Assembly: GCF_002282855.1 (NCBI RefSeq)
Contig: NZ_NRIR01000009.1
Coordinates: 86,172-150,171, forward strand
Length of the DNA: 64,000 nucleotides
Direction: 5' to 3'
Origin: Paraferrimonas sedimenticola
GTDB lineage: Bacteria; Pseudomonadota; Gammaproteobacteria; Enterobacterales; Shewanellaceae
Position numbers and translations under genes: made by a program. This document shows positions 1 through 9,530 of the stretch, one piece after another (the stretch's first letter is position 1; the number at the start of each line of letters is the position of its first letter). The notes below the pieces were generated by a model. That model was not told where the DNA came from. It searched no databases and saw nothing but the letters and a program-made list of their open reading frames with translations.

Positions 1-1391
1 CCACCAAATCGTCGTTTTTCAGTTTTTGGATCTCGCCAATGGCTGGCGCAAACTCTTTGCTCAGCGCACTAACATTGCCCTGATTGTCACGCCAGTAAAG
101 CTGGCCATCGTAATCATTCACCACCAAGTCTTCGGCTGACTTACCCAGACCTTTCATGAAGTTGGGGCCTGCTTGCAGGTAAATACCATCTTCGGCATAA
201 GTGGCACCGCCAAAGGTGCGATACTCACCTATCAGAGTTTCCTCAAGGGTCGATAAATCCAACTCGATAAGTTGAGACAAGCTGTGCGCTGGCTCTTTGT
301 AGTCCACAGGCGTGCGCGATAGCAGCAGTTTACCGCGCTGTGCATCCGCATCTAACAGATAATTACTCAGCGGGTTGTTGGTCAGTTGGCGCATCATGCC
401 TGAGACGACATCCAGCTGGTACAACTGAGTGTGATTGCGCCAGTAGCTCCAGCGGTCTTGCAGCGCATTCAGACGCTTATTGGTGGCTTTGTCATCGGCT
501 TTAAACGGGGTATCCCAGCTCACCAACAAGCTGTTGTCGTTATACCAATGCAGACCCGACACTGACTCAAGCCCTTGCGCCAGAGTAGTGATTTCAAGAG
601 TCTTCAGGTTCATTGTGTGAACTTGCTTGTCAGCGAAGAAAGCAAATTGCTCGCTATCGCCAGACCAAGCAATGGCGCTTGGACGCTGGCTCGACCAAGC
701 GTATACGCGTTGATTGTCTTTAACTCGAACTAACTCGGTAGTTTTAACCGCTTTATCGCCCTTGCTGGCTTGATACTCGGTTTTGGTCATTATCAGGTAT
801 TGGCCATTGGGTGAGAGCGAGAAGCCGCCTACAGTGGGCGCATCAAACAACAGCTCGGCCGACACCCTTTGCTTACCTTCAGACGATAACGCTAGTTGGT
901 CATTGTCGGTTTTGCCTTGCCAATCAAGCGACAATTCGCTGTCTTCGGTGCGGCCATCGGCCAAAATCAACAAGTGATAGTCGCCGTTTCGCAAGCTAAG
1001 CTCGACTTCCTCCCCTGCTCCGACTTTCTCACCGTTCAAATACACTTGCGCCGCGTCCAAACCGCTAAGCGTCAAGCTACCTTGAGTAAAGCGCTCGGTG
1101 CTGATTTGGGTTTGATACGCCACCCAACCTTTGGCGTCACTGGTGTTCACCGCTTGCCACTTTTGCGTCTGGCCAAACAAATCAAGGCTTGAGGCTGTGT
1201 GAGACTGATACAAATGACGAGCAATATTGGCAGTCAAGGCATCGGCGTGTTTGCCTTCAGATAGGGTCTGAGCGCTAGCCGAAGTGATCGGGCCTAGCTG
1301 AGTCATTTTGCTTTTATCCAGTTCAGCTGTCAAAGCGCTGCCGGATAGGGCCAGCGCTAGTGCGCTGCCAAGCAGTGTCAGAGATTTCATT
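1..1391 (-). CDS. Secreted beta-propeller protein, probable S9 (prolyl oligopeptidase-type) peptidase, C-terminus outside window
   Basis: The frame is open from an ATG at 1389-1391 to the window edge, giving 463 codons without a stop. The product begins with a Sec signal peptide (MKSLTLLGSALALALSGSALTA). A region at about residues 75-135 reads like a small beta-sandwich (GSLTLSGLDAAQVYLNGEKV). It is followed by WD/propeller-like repeats such as LSPNGQYLIMT, IAWSGDSEQFAFFAD and YQLDVVSGMMRQLT. That architecture is typical of the N-terminal half of secreted S9 peptidases. The catalytic alpha/beta-hydrolase half would lie beyond base 1, so the assignment is inference, and another propeller protein is possible. 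The gene reads away from the sortase cluster and does not appear to be part of it. Confidence 0.55.
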
Positions 1392-1547
1392 GGGGTTCCT
1401 TGTTATTGTTTTTTCAGGGATTGACCCTGTTAAGGATGCTGACTCAGTTTGGCAAAGCTGGCGGCAAAATGCATGGCTTTTTTGAAGTGCGTTAGTCGGC
1501 CAATTGTTACAAGGCTTATTCAATCAGGGGTTATTCGGTGCAAAAAG

Positions 1548-1575
1548 AATAGCCAGCGCTGATGCGCTGGCTATT
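1548..1575 (-). terminator. Intrinsic terminator of the sortase operon
   Basis: A perfect 12-bp inverted repeat (AATAGCCAGCGC) with a 4-base loop is followed on the minus strand by CTTTTTG. It lies immediately downstream of the sortase stop codon at 1582. Confidence 0.85.
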
Positions 1576-1581
1576 TAGTGG

Positions 1582-2232
1582 TTAAAAGCGATACTCCCTT
1601 GGCCTTAGTTCGTCTATGTCGACTCTTGCCACCACTGGATATACCCGTTTAGCCGTCACCAGATACCTAAGCTCGCCACCCACCGAAGTGGCATCGAAGG
1701 GATAACAGGTGACTAACTGCAAGCGCTCTTCTCCCACCTGCCCTAACAAGTCGCCGCGACTTTGGTGAACCACTTGTATCGACTCTACTAGATAGTCCTC
1801 GACCTGACGGTCGGCACCCAACCATTGGATGCGATCGTCAACCTTGAGCGTTTCAAGGCCGGCAAAGTGAGTGTCCTTGTGGCCAAACACCACTTTGTTC
1901 GCCTGACTGTTGCTCGCCTGTCCCAGCCACAAGCCAGGACCAAAGGCTAGGTTGCGACCGCTTGCGCCAGCTAACACCAACAGCGATTGCTGTGTGTCTG
2001 GGAAACTCAATTTAGCCACCGGATGAGTATCTGCCCATGACCATGGCTTAGTGGCTTTGCCCGTTTCTAGCTGTTGTTGCCAAGCGCTTTCTAGCAGCCA
2101 TTGAGCGGCATAAGCTTTGGCCTGCAAATAGCCCCCATTGAACATCAGCCCAATTCCTACAGTCAGAGTTAACGCCAAGCCTACCAATTGTTTGCGACGC
2201 TTGTTTTGGTGACTCACCTGTTTACGACTCAT
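1582..2232 (-). CDS. Class GN sortase of the proteobacterial dedicated sortase system
   Basis: This cysteine transpeptidase should anchor or process the neighbouring MPQTG protein at the inner membrane/periplasm. The 216-residue product has an N-terminal membrane anchor (residues about 17-35) and a sortase fold. The catalytic residues are visible: His118 in VVFGHKDTHF, Cys176 in LVTCYPF and Arg189 in GGELRYLV. An upstream ATG would give 10 more residues, but the ATG at 2230-2232 has AGGAGG five bases upstream and overlaps the target gene stop as ATGA, so translational coupling is likely. The gene order PdsO, target, sortase matches the known dedicated sortase system of marine gammaproteobacteria, in which each sortase serves one substrate. 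The physiological role of the system is not established. Confidence 0.92.
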   Translation of the reverse strand: MSRKQVSHQNKRRKQLVGLALTLTVGIGLMFNGGYLQAKAYAAQWLLESAWQQQLETGKATKPWSWADTHPVAKLSFPDTQQSLLVLAGASGRNLAFGPGLWLGQASNSQANKVVFGHKDTHFAGLETLKVDDRIQWLGADRQVEDYLVESIQVVHQSRGDLLGQVGEERLQLVTCYPFDATSVGGELRYLVTAKRVYPVVARVDIDELRPREYRF

Positions 2233-4220
2233 AGAAACCTCCTGCGTCCAGCGCGCAACCAAAGCCCAGATAGCAATACCAGCGCCAGTCCCAGCATGAG
2301 TTGCAAGTCAGAGCCCAAGCCAGTCTGTGGCATGGTTTGCATGTTCCACCCTGCTGGCATATGAGGTTTTATTTTTTGCTCCCAAGCTTCCTCGATGTTT
2401 CGCGGCGTTTTATCCACGGCGACTAAGCTGGTTTGCGAGGAGACTAGGCCGTGCGCCAATGCTAGCTCGAGCGTTTTATTGTCTCTTGCCTGCTGGTCGA
2501 GACTCCAGTCGAGCGCCAAACTATCAATCTGATCCTTGGCCCATAACTTGTTGATGCCTTGCCCTTGACTTAGTGAGATAGCATCCACATCGACCCACTG
2601 TTGCCAACGCCCAAACATGCTAGTGCCTTCGATGAGCATTTGTTGCACACCTGGCGGAATAACAAAACTGGTCACCAGCGGCATGCCAAAGTACAAGTCC
2701 GGTAAAGGATTCGGCCAAGATTGCACCGGCTGGCCATTACCCCAGCTGATGCGCAAGTCGCGCAGCGCCGGATACGCTAGTTGGTCAAACAGCGCTCGCA
2801 TTTGCGCTTCAACTTGGTCAATCGCGCCTATGTATCGATAGCTACCACGGCCCACCCAAGCGGCGCGAGACATAAAATAGCCGTTTGGCGCCGAGCCAAT
2901 GCCCACGGTAAACAACCGCGATTGGCCCAATTGGGTTCTGATTTTCATCAGTAAGCTATCCTCAAAACCGATAGCCCCATCGGTTAAAAACACCAACTGT
3001 TTTAGCGACTCGCCATCGCTTTTTAAGTGCATCGCCGCATCAAAAGCCAAATGCATGTTGGTGCCTCCATCGGCTTGCAACCCACTTACAAACCGACGGG
3101 CAGCGTTGAGCTCAAACGCACTGGCTTCAACCGAGCTCTGTCGAAATAGCTGAACGCCGCTGCTAAAAGCAATCACGTTAAAGCTATCCTGAGCGCTCAG
3201 TTGATTCAGCCCATAAATCAACGCCGCTTTGGCCTGTTCGATGGAGCTTCCTGACATAGAACCGGACACATCCAAGACAAACACAACCTCGCGAGCCAAG
3301 CGCTGCCTATCGGCCAACTCTGGACTGGCCGGAAACAGCATTAACAGACCGTACTCCTTCCCTTCATGGCGCTGACGCAACAACTGCGCCTGCGGCATCT
3401 CACCCAATCTAGGACTCCAATTCAGCACAAAATCCTTATCGGCAACGGCCTGCTCCGCCAACTGAATCGTCCAGCCACCATTGGGCTTGGCTTGTTTTTC
3501 GATGTCGTGATAACGGCTTGTGAGGCTGGCCAACTCAAACCCCGGGGCAAAATCCATGCTAAGGTTCCAACCCAAACTCGGTGTGCTGTCACCGCGAGTA
3601 CTTGGAGCCAACAACATACTGGGGTGATAGCGCGGCGCCACTACCGTGGGAAATCTCAACTCAAATTGGCCGTTGATAAATGCGGTTGTTTGTTGGTACT
3701 CAATGCGGACAGATACGGTTTCACCTGGAGCAATATGCGCCACCTTGGTTTGAAACACATTGGGTTTGTGCTGCCTTACTAAGCTGGCACTTTTGCCCTC
3801 GGCCTTGGCCTGTTCGAAACTTGCCTCGGCTTGGCGCTTTTCTTGGATCTCACCTTCAATTAAACGCTCACCGATGCGCAATTGCATTCGATCGACTGCT
3901 GCGTTTTCGGGCAGCGGAAACTGATAGCGTCCGTGCACCCAGACATCGCTGGTATTGCGAAATTGCTGGGTGACAGTGACTCGATTAACCACACCTGAGA
4001 CTTGCATCTCGACATCAGTATTAAGCAGTAAGCTCTCAAATTCGTCGTTATCGGTTGGCAGTCCTTGCGCTAAAGGTGTTAGCCATAGGGATGGCGTCTC
4101 TTGGACGCCATCCACACTGGCGTGGGCTGCCAGGCTTGGCATCAGCCAAGCCACTAGCAGCCAACCCAAGGCGTAGACCAGCACTAAAGCACGCAGCCAT
4201 TGCTTGATAAAGCCAGTCAT
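2229..4220 (-). CDS. Sortase target protein with VIT and von Willebrand factor A domains
   Basis: A 663-residue secreted protein that is the presumed single substrate of the adjacent sortase. It has an N-terminal signal/anchor (ALVLVYALGWLLVAWLMPSLAAHA). A VIT domain spans about residues 65-180, with the typical VTVTQQFRN and KPNVFQTKVA stretches. A vWA domain spans about 310-480 with an intact MIDAS (DVSGSMSGSS). The C-terminal sorting signal is MPQTG near residue 630, then a hydrophobic helix and a basic tail (RAGRRRFL). Met replaces the usual Leu of LPxTG, and the rest of the tripartite signal is intact. The start has a strong AAGGAGG and lies 9 bases after the pdsO stop. VIT/vWA proteins resemble inter-alpha-trypsin inhibitor heavy chains and usually bind proteins or metals. 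The ligand here is unknown. Confidence 0.93.
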   Translation of the reverse strand: MTGFIKQWLRALVLVYALGWLLVAWLMPSLAAHASVDGVQETPSLWLTPLAQGLPTDNDEFESLLLNTDVEMQVSGVVNRVTVTQQFRNTSDVWVHGRYQFPLPENAAVDRMQLRIGERLIEGEIQEKRQAEASFEQAKAEGKSASLVRQHKPNVFQTKVAHIAPGETVSVRIEYQQTTAFINGQFELRFPTVVAPRYHPSMLLAPSTRGDSTPSLGWNLSMDFAPGFELASLTSRYHDIEKQAKPNGGWTIQLAEQAVADKDFVLNWSPRLGEMPQAQLLRQRHEGKEYGLLMLFPASPELADRQRLAREVVFVLDVSGSMSGSSIEQAKAALIYGLNQLSAQDSFNVIAFSSGVQLFRQSSVEASAFELNAARRFVSGLQADGGTNMHLAFDAAMHLKSDGESLKQLVFLTDGAIGFEDSLLMKIRTQLGQSRLFTVGIGSAPNGYFMSRAAWVGRGSYRYIGAIDQVEAQMRALFDQLAYPALRDLRISWGNGQPVQSWPNPLPDLYFGMPLVTSFVIPPGVQQMLIEGTSMFGRWQQWVDVDAISLSQGQGINKLWAKDQIDSLALDWSLDQQARDNKTLELALAHGLVSSQTSLVAVDKTPRNIEEAWEQKIKPHMPAGWNMQTMPQTGLGSDLQLMLGLALVLLSGLWLRAGRRRFL

Positions 4221-4229
4221 AACGCCTCC

Positions 4230-4934
4230 TTAGTGCGACTTTGCAGTCTGGCTAACGTCAATCACCGAGGTGATGGCGACGCGACGCTCAAAGGTGTTGC
4301 TCTCGTAATCCGGGGTGTCCACCAGCTCGGTTTGGCTGCCGTAACCCTGAGCGTGCAAACGCTCCGCTGCCACCCCTTGGGCCATTAAGAAATCGCTAAC
4401 CGCGAGCGCGCGTTTTTCTGACAAGCTTTGGTTGAAAGTGGCATCTCCCGTTGGATCGGCAAATCCTGCTAGTTCCAGTTTCAACTGAGGTTGGTTGTGC
4501 ATTAGCTGAGCCAGTTCGGCCAACTGGGCTTTGAAATGAGGCTCTAACTCTGCCGAGCCGCTGCGAAACTGAATGTTCATTGCCAACGACAGCGCTTGCG
4601 CCTGCTCAAGCTCCGACTGTAGACGGGCGATGGTCAGCTGGCTCTGGTTATAGGCTTGGGCAGTCTGCATCAAGTGCTCGTTTTCCGAAGACAGCTGGCT
4701 AATTTGCTCAGACTGGCTATCAATCAAGTCCTCGTGGGCCACACTCTTGCCAATGAAGATGCCACTGAACGCGCCGACAAACAGGCCAACCGGACCACCA
4801 ACTAGGGCGCCAACTAAAGCTCCCGATCCCATACCAACTAGCTCGGGTGTTTTATTAAGCTCGGTTTCTGATTGCGCCTGCGCAGGCAGTGTCAGACAAG
4901 TGGATAGTGCGATGGCGATAAGTTGCTTTTTCAT
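4230..4934 (-). CDS. pdsO: Sortase-associated OmpA-like protein PdsO
   Basis: A 234-residue envelope protein. A longer frame extends upstream to 5078, but the ATG at 4932-4934 starts a clear signal peptide (MKKQLIAIALSTCLTLPAQAQ) and is preceded by GAGGAA, so that start is chosen. A glycine-zipper segment follows (about residues 32-62, GMGSGALVGALVGGPVGLF), then a short coiled coil (about 70-110). The C-terminal OmpA-type peptidoglycan-binding domain includes LELAGFADPTGD and SEKRALAVSDFL. It is first in the transcript running to the target and sortase genes, and faces the divergent pdsRS pair. This family is found almost only beside class GN sortases. It may tie the anchored protein to peptidoglycan, which is inference. 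Confidence 0.9.
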   Translation of the reverse strand: MKKQLIAIALSTCLTLPAQAQSETELNKTPELVGMGSGALVGALVGGPVGLFVGAFSGIFIGKSVAHEDLIDSQSEQISQLSSENEHLMQTAQAYNQSQLTIARLQSELEQAQALSLAMNIQFRSGSAELEPHFKAQLAELAQLMHNQPQLKLELAGFADPTGDATFNQSLSEKRALAVSDFLMAQGVAAERLHAQGYGSQTELVDTPDYESNTFERRVAITSVIDVSQTAKSH

Positions 4935-5121
4935 AACGATTCCTCGTGGGTGTGTTCTTGTTCGTTGAGAGCTATTACACACTCCACAAATGGCCAAAGG
5001 CGGCGCACAAAAAGGCAAACTTCTGAGCAATTGTGGCGAAATTATGGCAATCGCTTTTTTAGAAAGGCTTTTGGGCAAAATTTGGGTATTATCAGAGCCC
5101 TAGCAAGTGTTAAGGCTGAAT

Positions 5122-5811
5122 ATGAAACGCATCGCCATAGTCGAAGACGAACGCGCCATCCGCGAGAACTACATAGATTTACTGACCCACCACGGATACT
5201 CGGTACAAGGCTTTCCCAATCGTCTGGAGGCCCAACAGAGCTTTGCCAGCCAATTGCCAGATTTGGTGATCATAGATATTGGGCTACAGGACGAAATGGA
5301 CGGTGGTTTCAGCCTGTGTCAGTGGCTGCGTGCTAAAAGCTCAAGCTTGCCAATCATCTTTCTGACCGCTCGTGACAATGACATTGATATGGTGTCAGGC
5401 TTTCGCCTAGGCGCTGATGATTACTTATCTAAAGACGTCAGTGTGCATCAATTGGTCGCGCGCCTGTCAGCTTTATTTAGGCGCGCCGATTTAGCTCAAA
5501 CCCCACAAGCGCCAAAGTTAATTGAAGTGGGCCACTTGAGCATTGACCCCGAGCGCCTGCGCCTGAGCTGGAAAGGATGCGCACTAGATTTAACCGTCAC
5601 CGAGTTTTGGCTGATTCACGCACTGGCTCAGCATCCTGGCCATGTGCGCGCGCGCTCGCACTTAATGCAAGCGGCACAAATGGTGGTGGACGATGCCACT
5701 ATCACCTCCCACGTCAAACGCATTCGCAAGAAGTTTCAGGCCATAGACAAGGAATTCGACGCCATCGACACAGTCTACGGCGCGGGTTACCGCTGGAACG
5801 AGGCCAACTAG
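5122..5811 (+). CDS. pdsR: Dedicated sortase system response regulator PdsR
   Basis: A 229-residue OmpR/PhoB-type response regulator. The receiver domain has the acidic pocket (VEDE), the phospho-acceptor Asp52 (LVIIDIG), the conserved Thr (FLTARD) and Lys (YLSKD). The C-terminal winged helix spans about residues 130-225 (DLTVTEFWLIHALAQHPGHVRAR and SHVKRIRKKF). A GTG five codons upstream is possible, but ATG 5122 has TTAAGG at a suitable distance. The stop is three bases before pdsS, so the two are co-transcribed. It most likely controls the divergent pdsO-target-sortase transcript from the roughly 190-bp region between them. Confidence 0.92.
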   Translation: MKRIAIVEDERAIRENYIDLLTHHGYSVQGFPNRLEAQQSFASQLPDLVIIDIGLQDEMDGGFSLCQWLRAKSSSLPIIFLTARDNDIDMVSGFRLGADDYLSKDVSVHQLVARLSALFRRADLAQTPQAPKLIEVGHLSIDPERLRLSWKGCALDLTVTEFWLIHALAQHPGHVRARSHLMQAAQMVVDDATITSHVKRIRKKFQAIDKEFDAIDTVYGAGYRWNEAN

Positions 5812-5814
5812 CCT

Positions 5815-7980
5815 ATGCGCTGGCGTTTAGGACTGATCCCCAAGGTATTAGCCGTATCCAGCTTTATGCTGTTACTGCCGGTGATCGGCTATCAATTCAT
5901 CGAAGAGATGGAGAGTTACCTACAACAAGGGCAAGAGCGTACTTTGTTGGGAACCGCCCAAGCGCTGGCCACGGCACTGCACGAACGCCCAGAGTTATTT
6001 GACCGCAACGCCGGCTTTCTAGAGCAAGTTAAGCAGGGCCGAGATCTATACGCCCACACGCTAACCCGTCCGATTCAACTGGATGGTTTTCTCAATGATT
6101 GGGATGAGCAACGCCAACACTTTCTGCGCTATGACGGCAATGATGCGGTATTTGTGAAATCCAACCAAAGCGCCCATGGGCTGAGCTTCGAGCACATGAT
6201 TGGCAAGTACCAAGGCTACTTGTACGCCGCCTTTGAAGTACGCGACTCAAACCCTGTGCTGCGCTCTCGCAACAGCATTCGCATCGACCGCAACGACCTT
6301 TTGTTAATTGCACTGGAATCTCCCGAGGGCGAGTTTCAACGCTACGCTGTGTCTGTGACTCGAGACGGCTGGTTTAACGGCTACCGAGTCGAGGGACGTC
6401 TGCGCGATAGCCACTCGCTACCAGTAGAGCGACGCATTGAAGGCCAGTGGCTGACCACCGACAAAGGCTACAACATTGAGTTGCGTTTGCCCTTGTCGAT
6501 GCTGGGCAGCAAGTTAGCCTTCGCCATCCAAGATGTGGTCAGCGCCGATAACCCACAAGTAGCTCGAATTATCGGTACCGCCAACCCGCACCGGGCCGAT
6601 CAAATTGGCTCTGTACTGGTGCCCTCGCCTGAAATCGACCGCATCATCAAAGGCATGCAACACAGCCAAGCACGGCTGTGGGTCGTGGACCGTCATCAAA
6701 GGGTGCTCGCGCGATCGGGTGATATATATCAGTCCGACGGTGTGTGGGCGCAAAACCCGCAACGCCAACCTAAATCCGATGATTTCTGGTCGTCTGTGTA
6801 TCAACGCTGGCTCGAACCTCGCTTGGACACCTGGTTAACCCGGCCCAGCCAAGATTTTGTCGATACGCTAAACGATACGACTCAGCTAGACTCGAACGAC
6901 ATCACAAAAGCGCTGCAAGGCTTGCCCCAATCCAGTTGGCGATTGACCCCGGATAACAAGGCCACCATATTAACCGCCACTCACCCCATTTACGTGGACG
7001 GTCAAGTGATGGGTGCTGTGGTAGCCGAAGCCACCACCAATGGCATTCGTTCCTTGCGCAATACCGCCATGCAGAACCTGTTTAAGATGCTGGCTTGGGT
7101 GATTCTACTGGGGTTGGTCATGCTACTGTTTTTTGCCGGAGGCCTTTCTTGGCGAATTCGGCGCTTGCGCAATCAAACCGAAGCGGCGATTGACGACAAT
7201 GGCCGTGTTACCACCCAACTCGAGCTTTCAAAACGCCAAGACGAAATCGGTGATTTGTCCCGAAGTTTTAGCCAAGTACTCGAGCGCCTTGCTCAGCACA
7301 ACCAATACCTCGAACAACTGGCTTCGCGGTTATCCCACGAGCTGAGAACCCCGGTGGCAGTAGTGCGCTCATCGCTGGAAAACCTCAGCAGTGGCTTAGA
7401 GCCCGAGCGCCAAGCCAAAGTGATTGACCGTGCTCAGGAAGGCATCACGCGTCTCAATCGAATCTTGGCCTCTATGACCGAAGCCAGCCGCCTCGAGCAG
7501 AGTTTGCAATCCATGGAGCTTGAACCCATCGCGCTAAATGATTTGGTAGAGGGCTATTGTCAGGGCTATCGCATGGCCTATCCGAACCAGAATTTTGAGC
7601 TTGTGCTGCCAAAAGCAAAAGTGATGGTACAAGGCCAGCCAGAATACCTAGGCCAATTACTCGACAAGCTGATCGCTAACGCCTGTGAGTTCAGCGAAGC
7701 GGGCAAACCTGTGGTGATTGAGCTGGCTCGACTCGGCGATACAGCCAAGCTTGTCGTGTCTAACAGCGGTCCCCTGCTTCCAGACACCATGAGCGAAGAG
7801 CTGTTTAGCTCCATGGTTTCGGTACGAGCGAAAACTGGAGAAGCAGACAAGCCTCACCTAGGGCTGGGCTTGTACATCGTTCAGCTGATCAGTGACTATC
7901 ACAAGGGACGAGTGTCGATCGCTAATCGAAAAGATGGCAGCGGTGTCGAGGTTAGTCTATTGCTACCCGCAAGCGCCTAG
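5815..7980 (+). CDS. pdsS: Dedicated sortase system sensor histidine kinase PdsS
   Basis: A 721-residue inner-membrane sensor kinase. It has TM1 at about residues 6-24, a very large periplasmic sensor of about 400 residues, TM2 at about 423-445 and a HAMP-like linker. The HisKA box has His508 (ASRLSHELRTPV). The HATPase domain shows the N box (LIANACEF) and G box (GLGLYIVQ). Inside the sensor, residues about 85-250 (DGFLNDWD, YLYAAFEVRD, YNIELRLPLSML) look like a CBM9/DOMON-type beta-sandwich, which suggests a carbohydrate or similar extracellular ligand. That is a pattern-based inference. The kinase core is complete and the partner is PdsR immediately upstream. Confidence 0.92.
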   Translation: MRWRLGLIPKVLAVSSFMLLLPVIGYQFIEEMESYLQQGQERTLLGTAQALATALHERPELFDRNAGFLEQVKQGRDLYAHTLTRPIQLDGFLNDWDEQRQHFLRYDGNDAVFVKSNQSAHGLSFEHMIGKYQGYLYAAFEVRDSNPVLRSRNSIRIDRNDLLLIALESPEGEFQRYAVSVTRDGWFNGYRVEGRLRDSHSLPVERRIEGQWLTTDKGYNIELRLPLSMLGSKLAFAIQDVVSADNPQVARIIGTANPHRADQIGSVLVPSPEIDRIIKGMQHSQARLWVVDRHQRVLARSGDIYQSDGVWAQNPQRQPKSDDFWSSVYQRWLEPRLDTWLTRPSQDFVDTLNDTTQLDSNDITKALQGLPQSSWRLTPDNKATILTATHPIYVDGQVMGAVVAEATTNGIRSLRNTAMQNLFKMLAWVILLGLVMLLFFAGGLSWRIRRLRNQTEAAIDDNGRVTTQLELSKRQDEIGDLSRSFSQVLERLAQHNQYLEQLASRLSHELRTPVAVVRSSLENLSSGLEPERQAKVIDRAQEGITRLNRILASMTEASRLEQSLQSMELEPIALNDLVEGYCQGYRMAYPNQNFELVLPKAKVMVQGQPEYLGQLLDKLIANACEFSEAGKPVVIELARLGDTAKLVVSNSGPLLPDTMSEELFSSMVSVRAKTGEADKPHLGLGLYIVQLISDYHKGRVSIANRKDGSGVEVSLLLPASA

Positions 7981-8075
7981 TCTCGCCCTAACCCTTGCCT
8001 CCAATAAGCAATCGTTCTCCCAGAAATGGGGGACTAAGAACGGGCTTAGAAACCTTCCTAGCACTAACCTCAGCG

Positions 8076-8339
8076 CTATTTGCGTTTTCTCCCAATCGGC
8101 AACAGTGTTTTTCGCCGACGCGCCAATCGACCTTCTAGTTTCTCGTCAATGGTGTCTATTAAAAACTCGAGCAGTACGAAGAACCCCAAAAAACAGCATA
8201 TTGGCAAAACAACATCACTCAGGAGCTCGCCAATACTGCCTTCTGGATATTCAGGCTCTGTGCTACCAACAAATGCATAAGTCGCCGAAGCCAGCTGATA
8301 CGCCAGCACCACAGCTATCGCTTTTAATAAAGTTTTCAT
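8076..8339 (-). CDS. Small hypothetical membrane protein
   Basis: An 87-residue product that I do not recognise. It has a signal-like N-terminus (MKTLLKAIAVVLAYQLASATYA), a short extracytoplasmic stretch, a second hydrophobic helix (LPICCFLGFFVLLEFL) and a strongly basic C-terminus (RLARRRKTLLPIGRKRK). This pattern fits an inner-membrane protein with a cytoplasmic basic tail. No convincing Shine-Dalgarno sequence precedes the ATG, which lowers confidence. It stands alone, convergent with pdsS and downstream of a LysR gene on the same strand. Confidence 0.5.
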   Translation of the reverse strand: MKTLLKAIAVVLAYQLASATYAFVGSTEPEYPEGSIGELLSDVVLPICCFLGFFVLLEFLIDTIDEKLEGRLARRRKTLLPIGRKRK

Positions 8340-8580
8340 CAGGATTTGCTTTGAGTAGCGATTAAAAACCAGATGGTTATCGAATCAGAATACCGTGCAA
8401 GCCTATTGCGGAGGTTAGGCTTGAACAAGCGGCAATATAGAGACTTTATTACTCAGGTTCAAAAATTTACAGCTACTGTAGCTTATATGGGTTTGCCGCA
8501 CAGATTTGCCCATCCAATTGTTATCGGATTGTTGGGGCAGTAATATCTTGGTTGAATTTAACGGTGGAAGAATTCCGGCT

Positions 8581-9495
8581 CTAGTCGCCGGTAAGTATCT
8601 CAGCGATGCTAAGGTGCAAATGCTGGTAAAAAGGATGGTTGCGGCGGCGCTGTAAAAAGCCACCAAACACTTCTACTGTAGAGAAATCCTCGCTCACACT
8701 GGGCAATGCAAAGGTGTCGATATCGCTTCGCAACAAACAGGTAGAGCGACTGGCAAATAAAATTGCATCACTATTGGCTAGCAGTTCTAGCCCTGCTGTA
8801 AGGCTATGTGTTTCGAGAACGACGTTGGGCTGAAGCTTATGCTTTTGATATTCGCGCTCTACATAGTGATGGCGTGAGGACAACCAAGGCTCGGGCAAAT
8901 GAACGACCGGCAGCTCAGCTAGGTCGCTCCAACAATTGTTGGCACCCAAACTTGGGTGTCCCTTTCTGGCCAGAATCTGCATGGGTTCCTGGTACAGCGG
9001 CTCACAAAACAAGGATTGCGCCAACTCAGTGTCGTTATCGCAGATCAGATAATCAAACTCACCTTTGGTAAACCCCTCATAACTTTGCTCAGTAAGATGT
9101 AGCAAGTTTAAAGGGGCCTTTGGGTAGCGCTGGTGTAGCTGAGATACCAATCTGCCGCCCTGCTCTTCGAGCAAATAAGGGTCTACCAACAAAGAGATTG
9201 GCGCCGAATACTGTGAAGCATCAAATTCGTGATACTGCTGTAGCGCCAGACTCACCGGTTCTAGCATTTGTTCAATGGCCCGGGCCAAGCTCAGGGCTAA
9301 TTCAGAGGCTTGCATCCCATGAGCCTGACGCACGAACAATTGATTGCCGAACGCGGCTTTTAACTGAGTCAAACCCCGACTAGCGCTGGCCTGTGAGATA
9401 CCCAACTTCAACGCGGCCGCTTTGGTGCTACCTGTGTCCACGAGCGCTTTGAGCAAACGCAACAGGTTCAAATCAAGCTTATTTAAATCTTGCAT
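8581..9495 (-). CDS. LysR-family transcriptional regulator
   Basis: A 304-residue LysR-type regulator. The N-terminal winged helix-turn-helix (about residues 5-65) shows GSTKAAALKLGISQASASRGLTQLK. The C-terminal periplasmic-binding-like effector domain covers about 90-300. It lies 35 bases downstream of mdtI on the same strand, so it probably forms the end of the transcript mdtJ-mdtI-lysR. It may regulate that exporter pair or a distant target. The co-inducer cannot be inferred from the sequence. Confidence 0.85.
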   Translation of the reverse strand: MQDLNKLDLNLLRLLKALVDTGSTKAAALKLGISQASASRGLTQLKAAFGNQLFVRQAHGMQASELALSLARAIEQMLEPVSLALQQYHEFDASQYSAPISLLVDPYLLEEQGGRLVSQLHQRYPKAPLNLLHLTEQSYEGFTKGEFDYLICDNDTELAQSLFCEPLYQEPMQILARKGHPSLGANNCWSDLAELPVVHLPEPWLSSRHHYVEREYQKHKLQPNVVLETHSLTAGLELLANSDAILFASRSTCLLRSDIDTFALPSVSEDFSTVEVFGGFLQRRRNHPFYQHLHLSIAEILTGD

Positions 9496-9530
9496 CTATC
9501 CCTCTCTATTCAATCAAAGCGCCGATGTGA

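Noticed and set aside
783..1192. Three overlapping plus-strand frames
   Set aside because: They are antisense to the secreted propeller protein, which has a signal peptide and a continuous frame to the window edge.
7892..8365. Plus-strand frame running from the end of pdsS into the small membrane protein gene
   Set aside because: It is out of frame with pdsS, has no ribosome site and its sequence lacks protein-like features.
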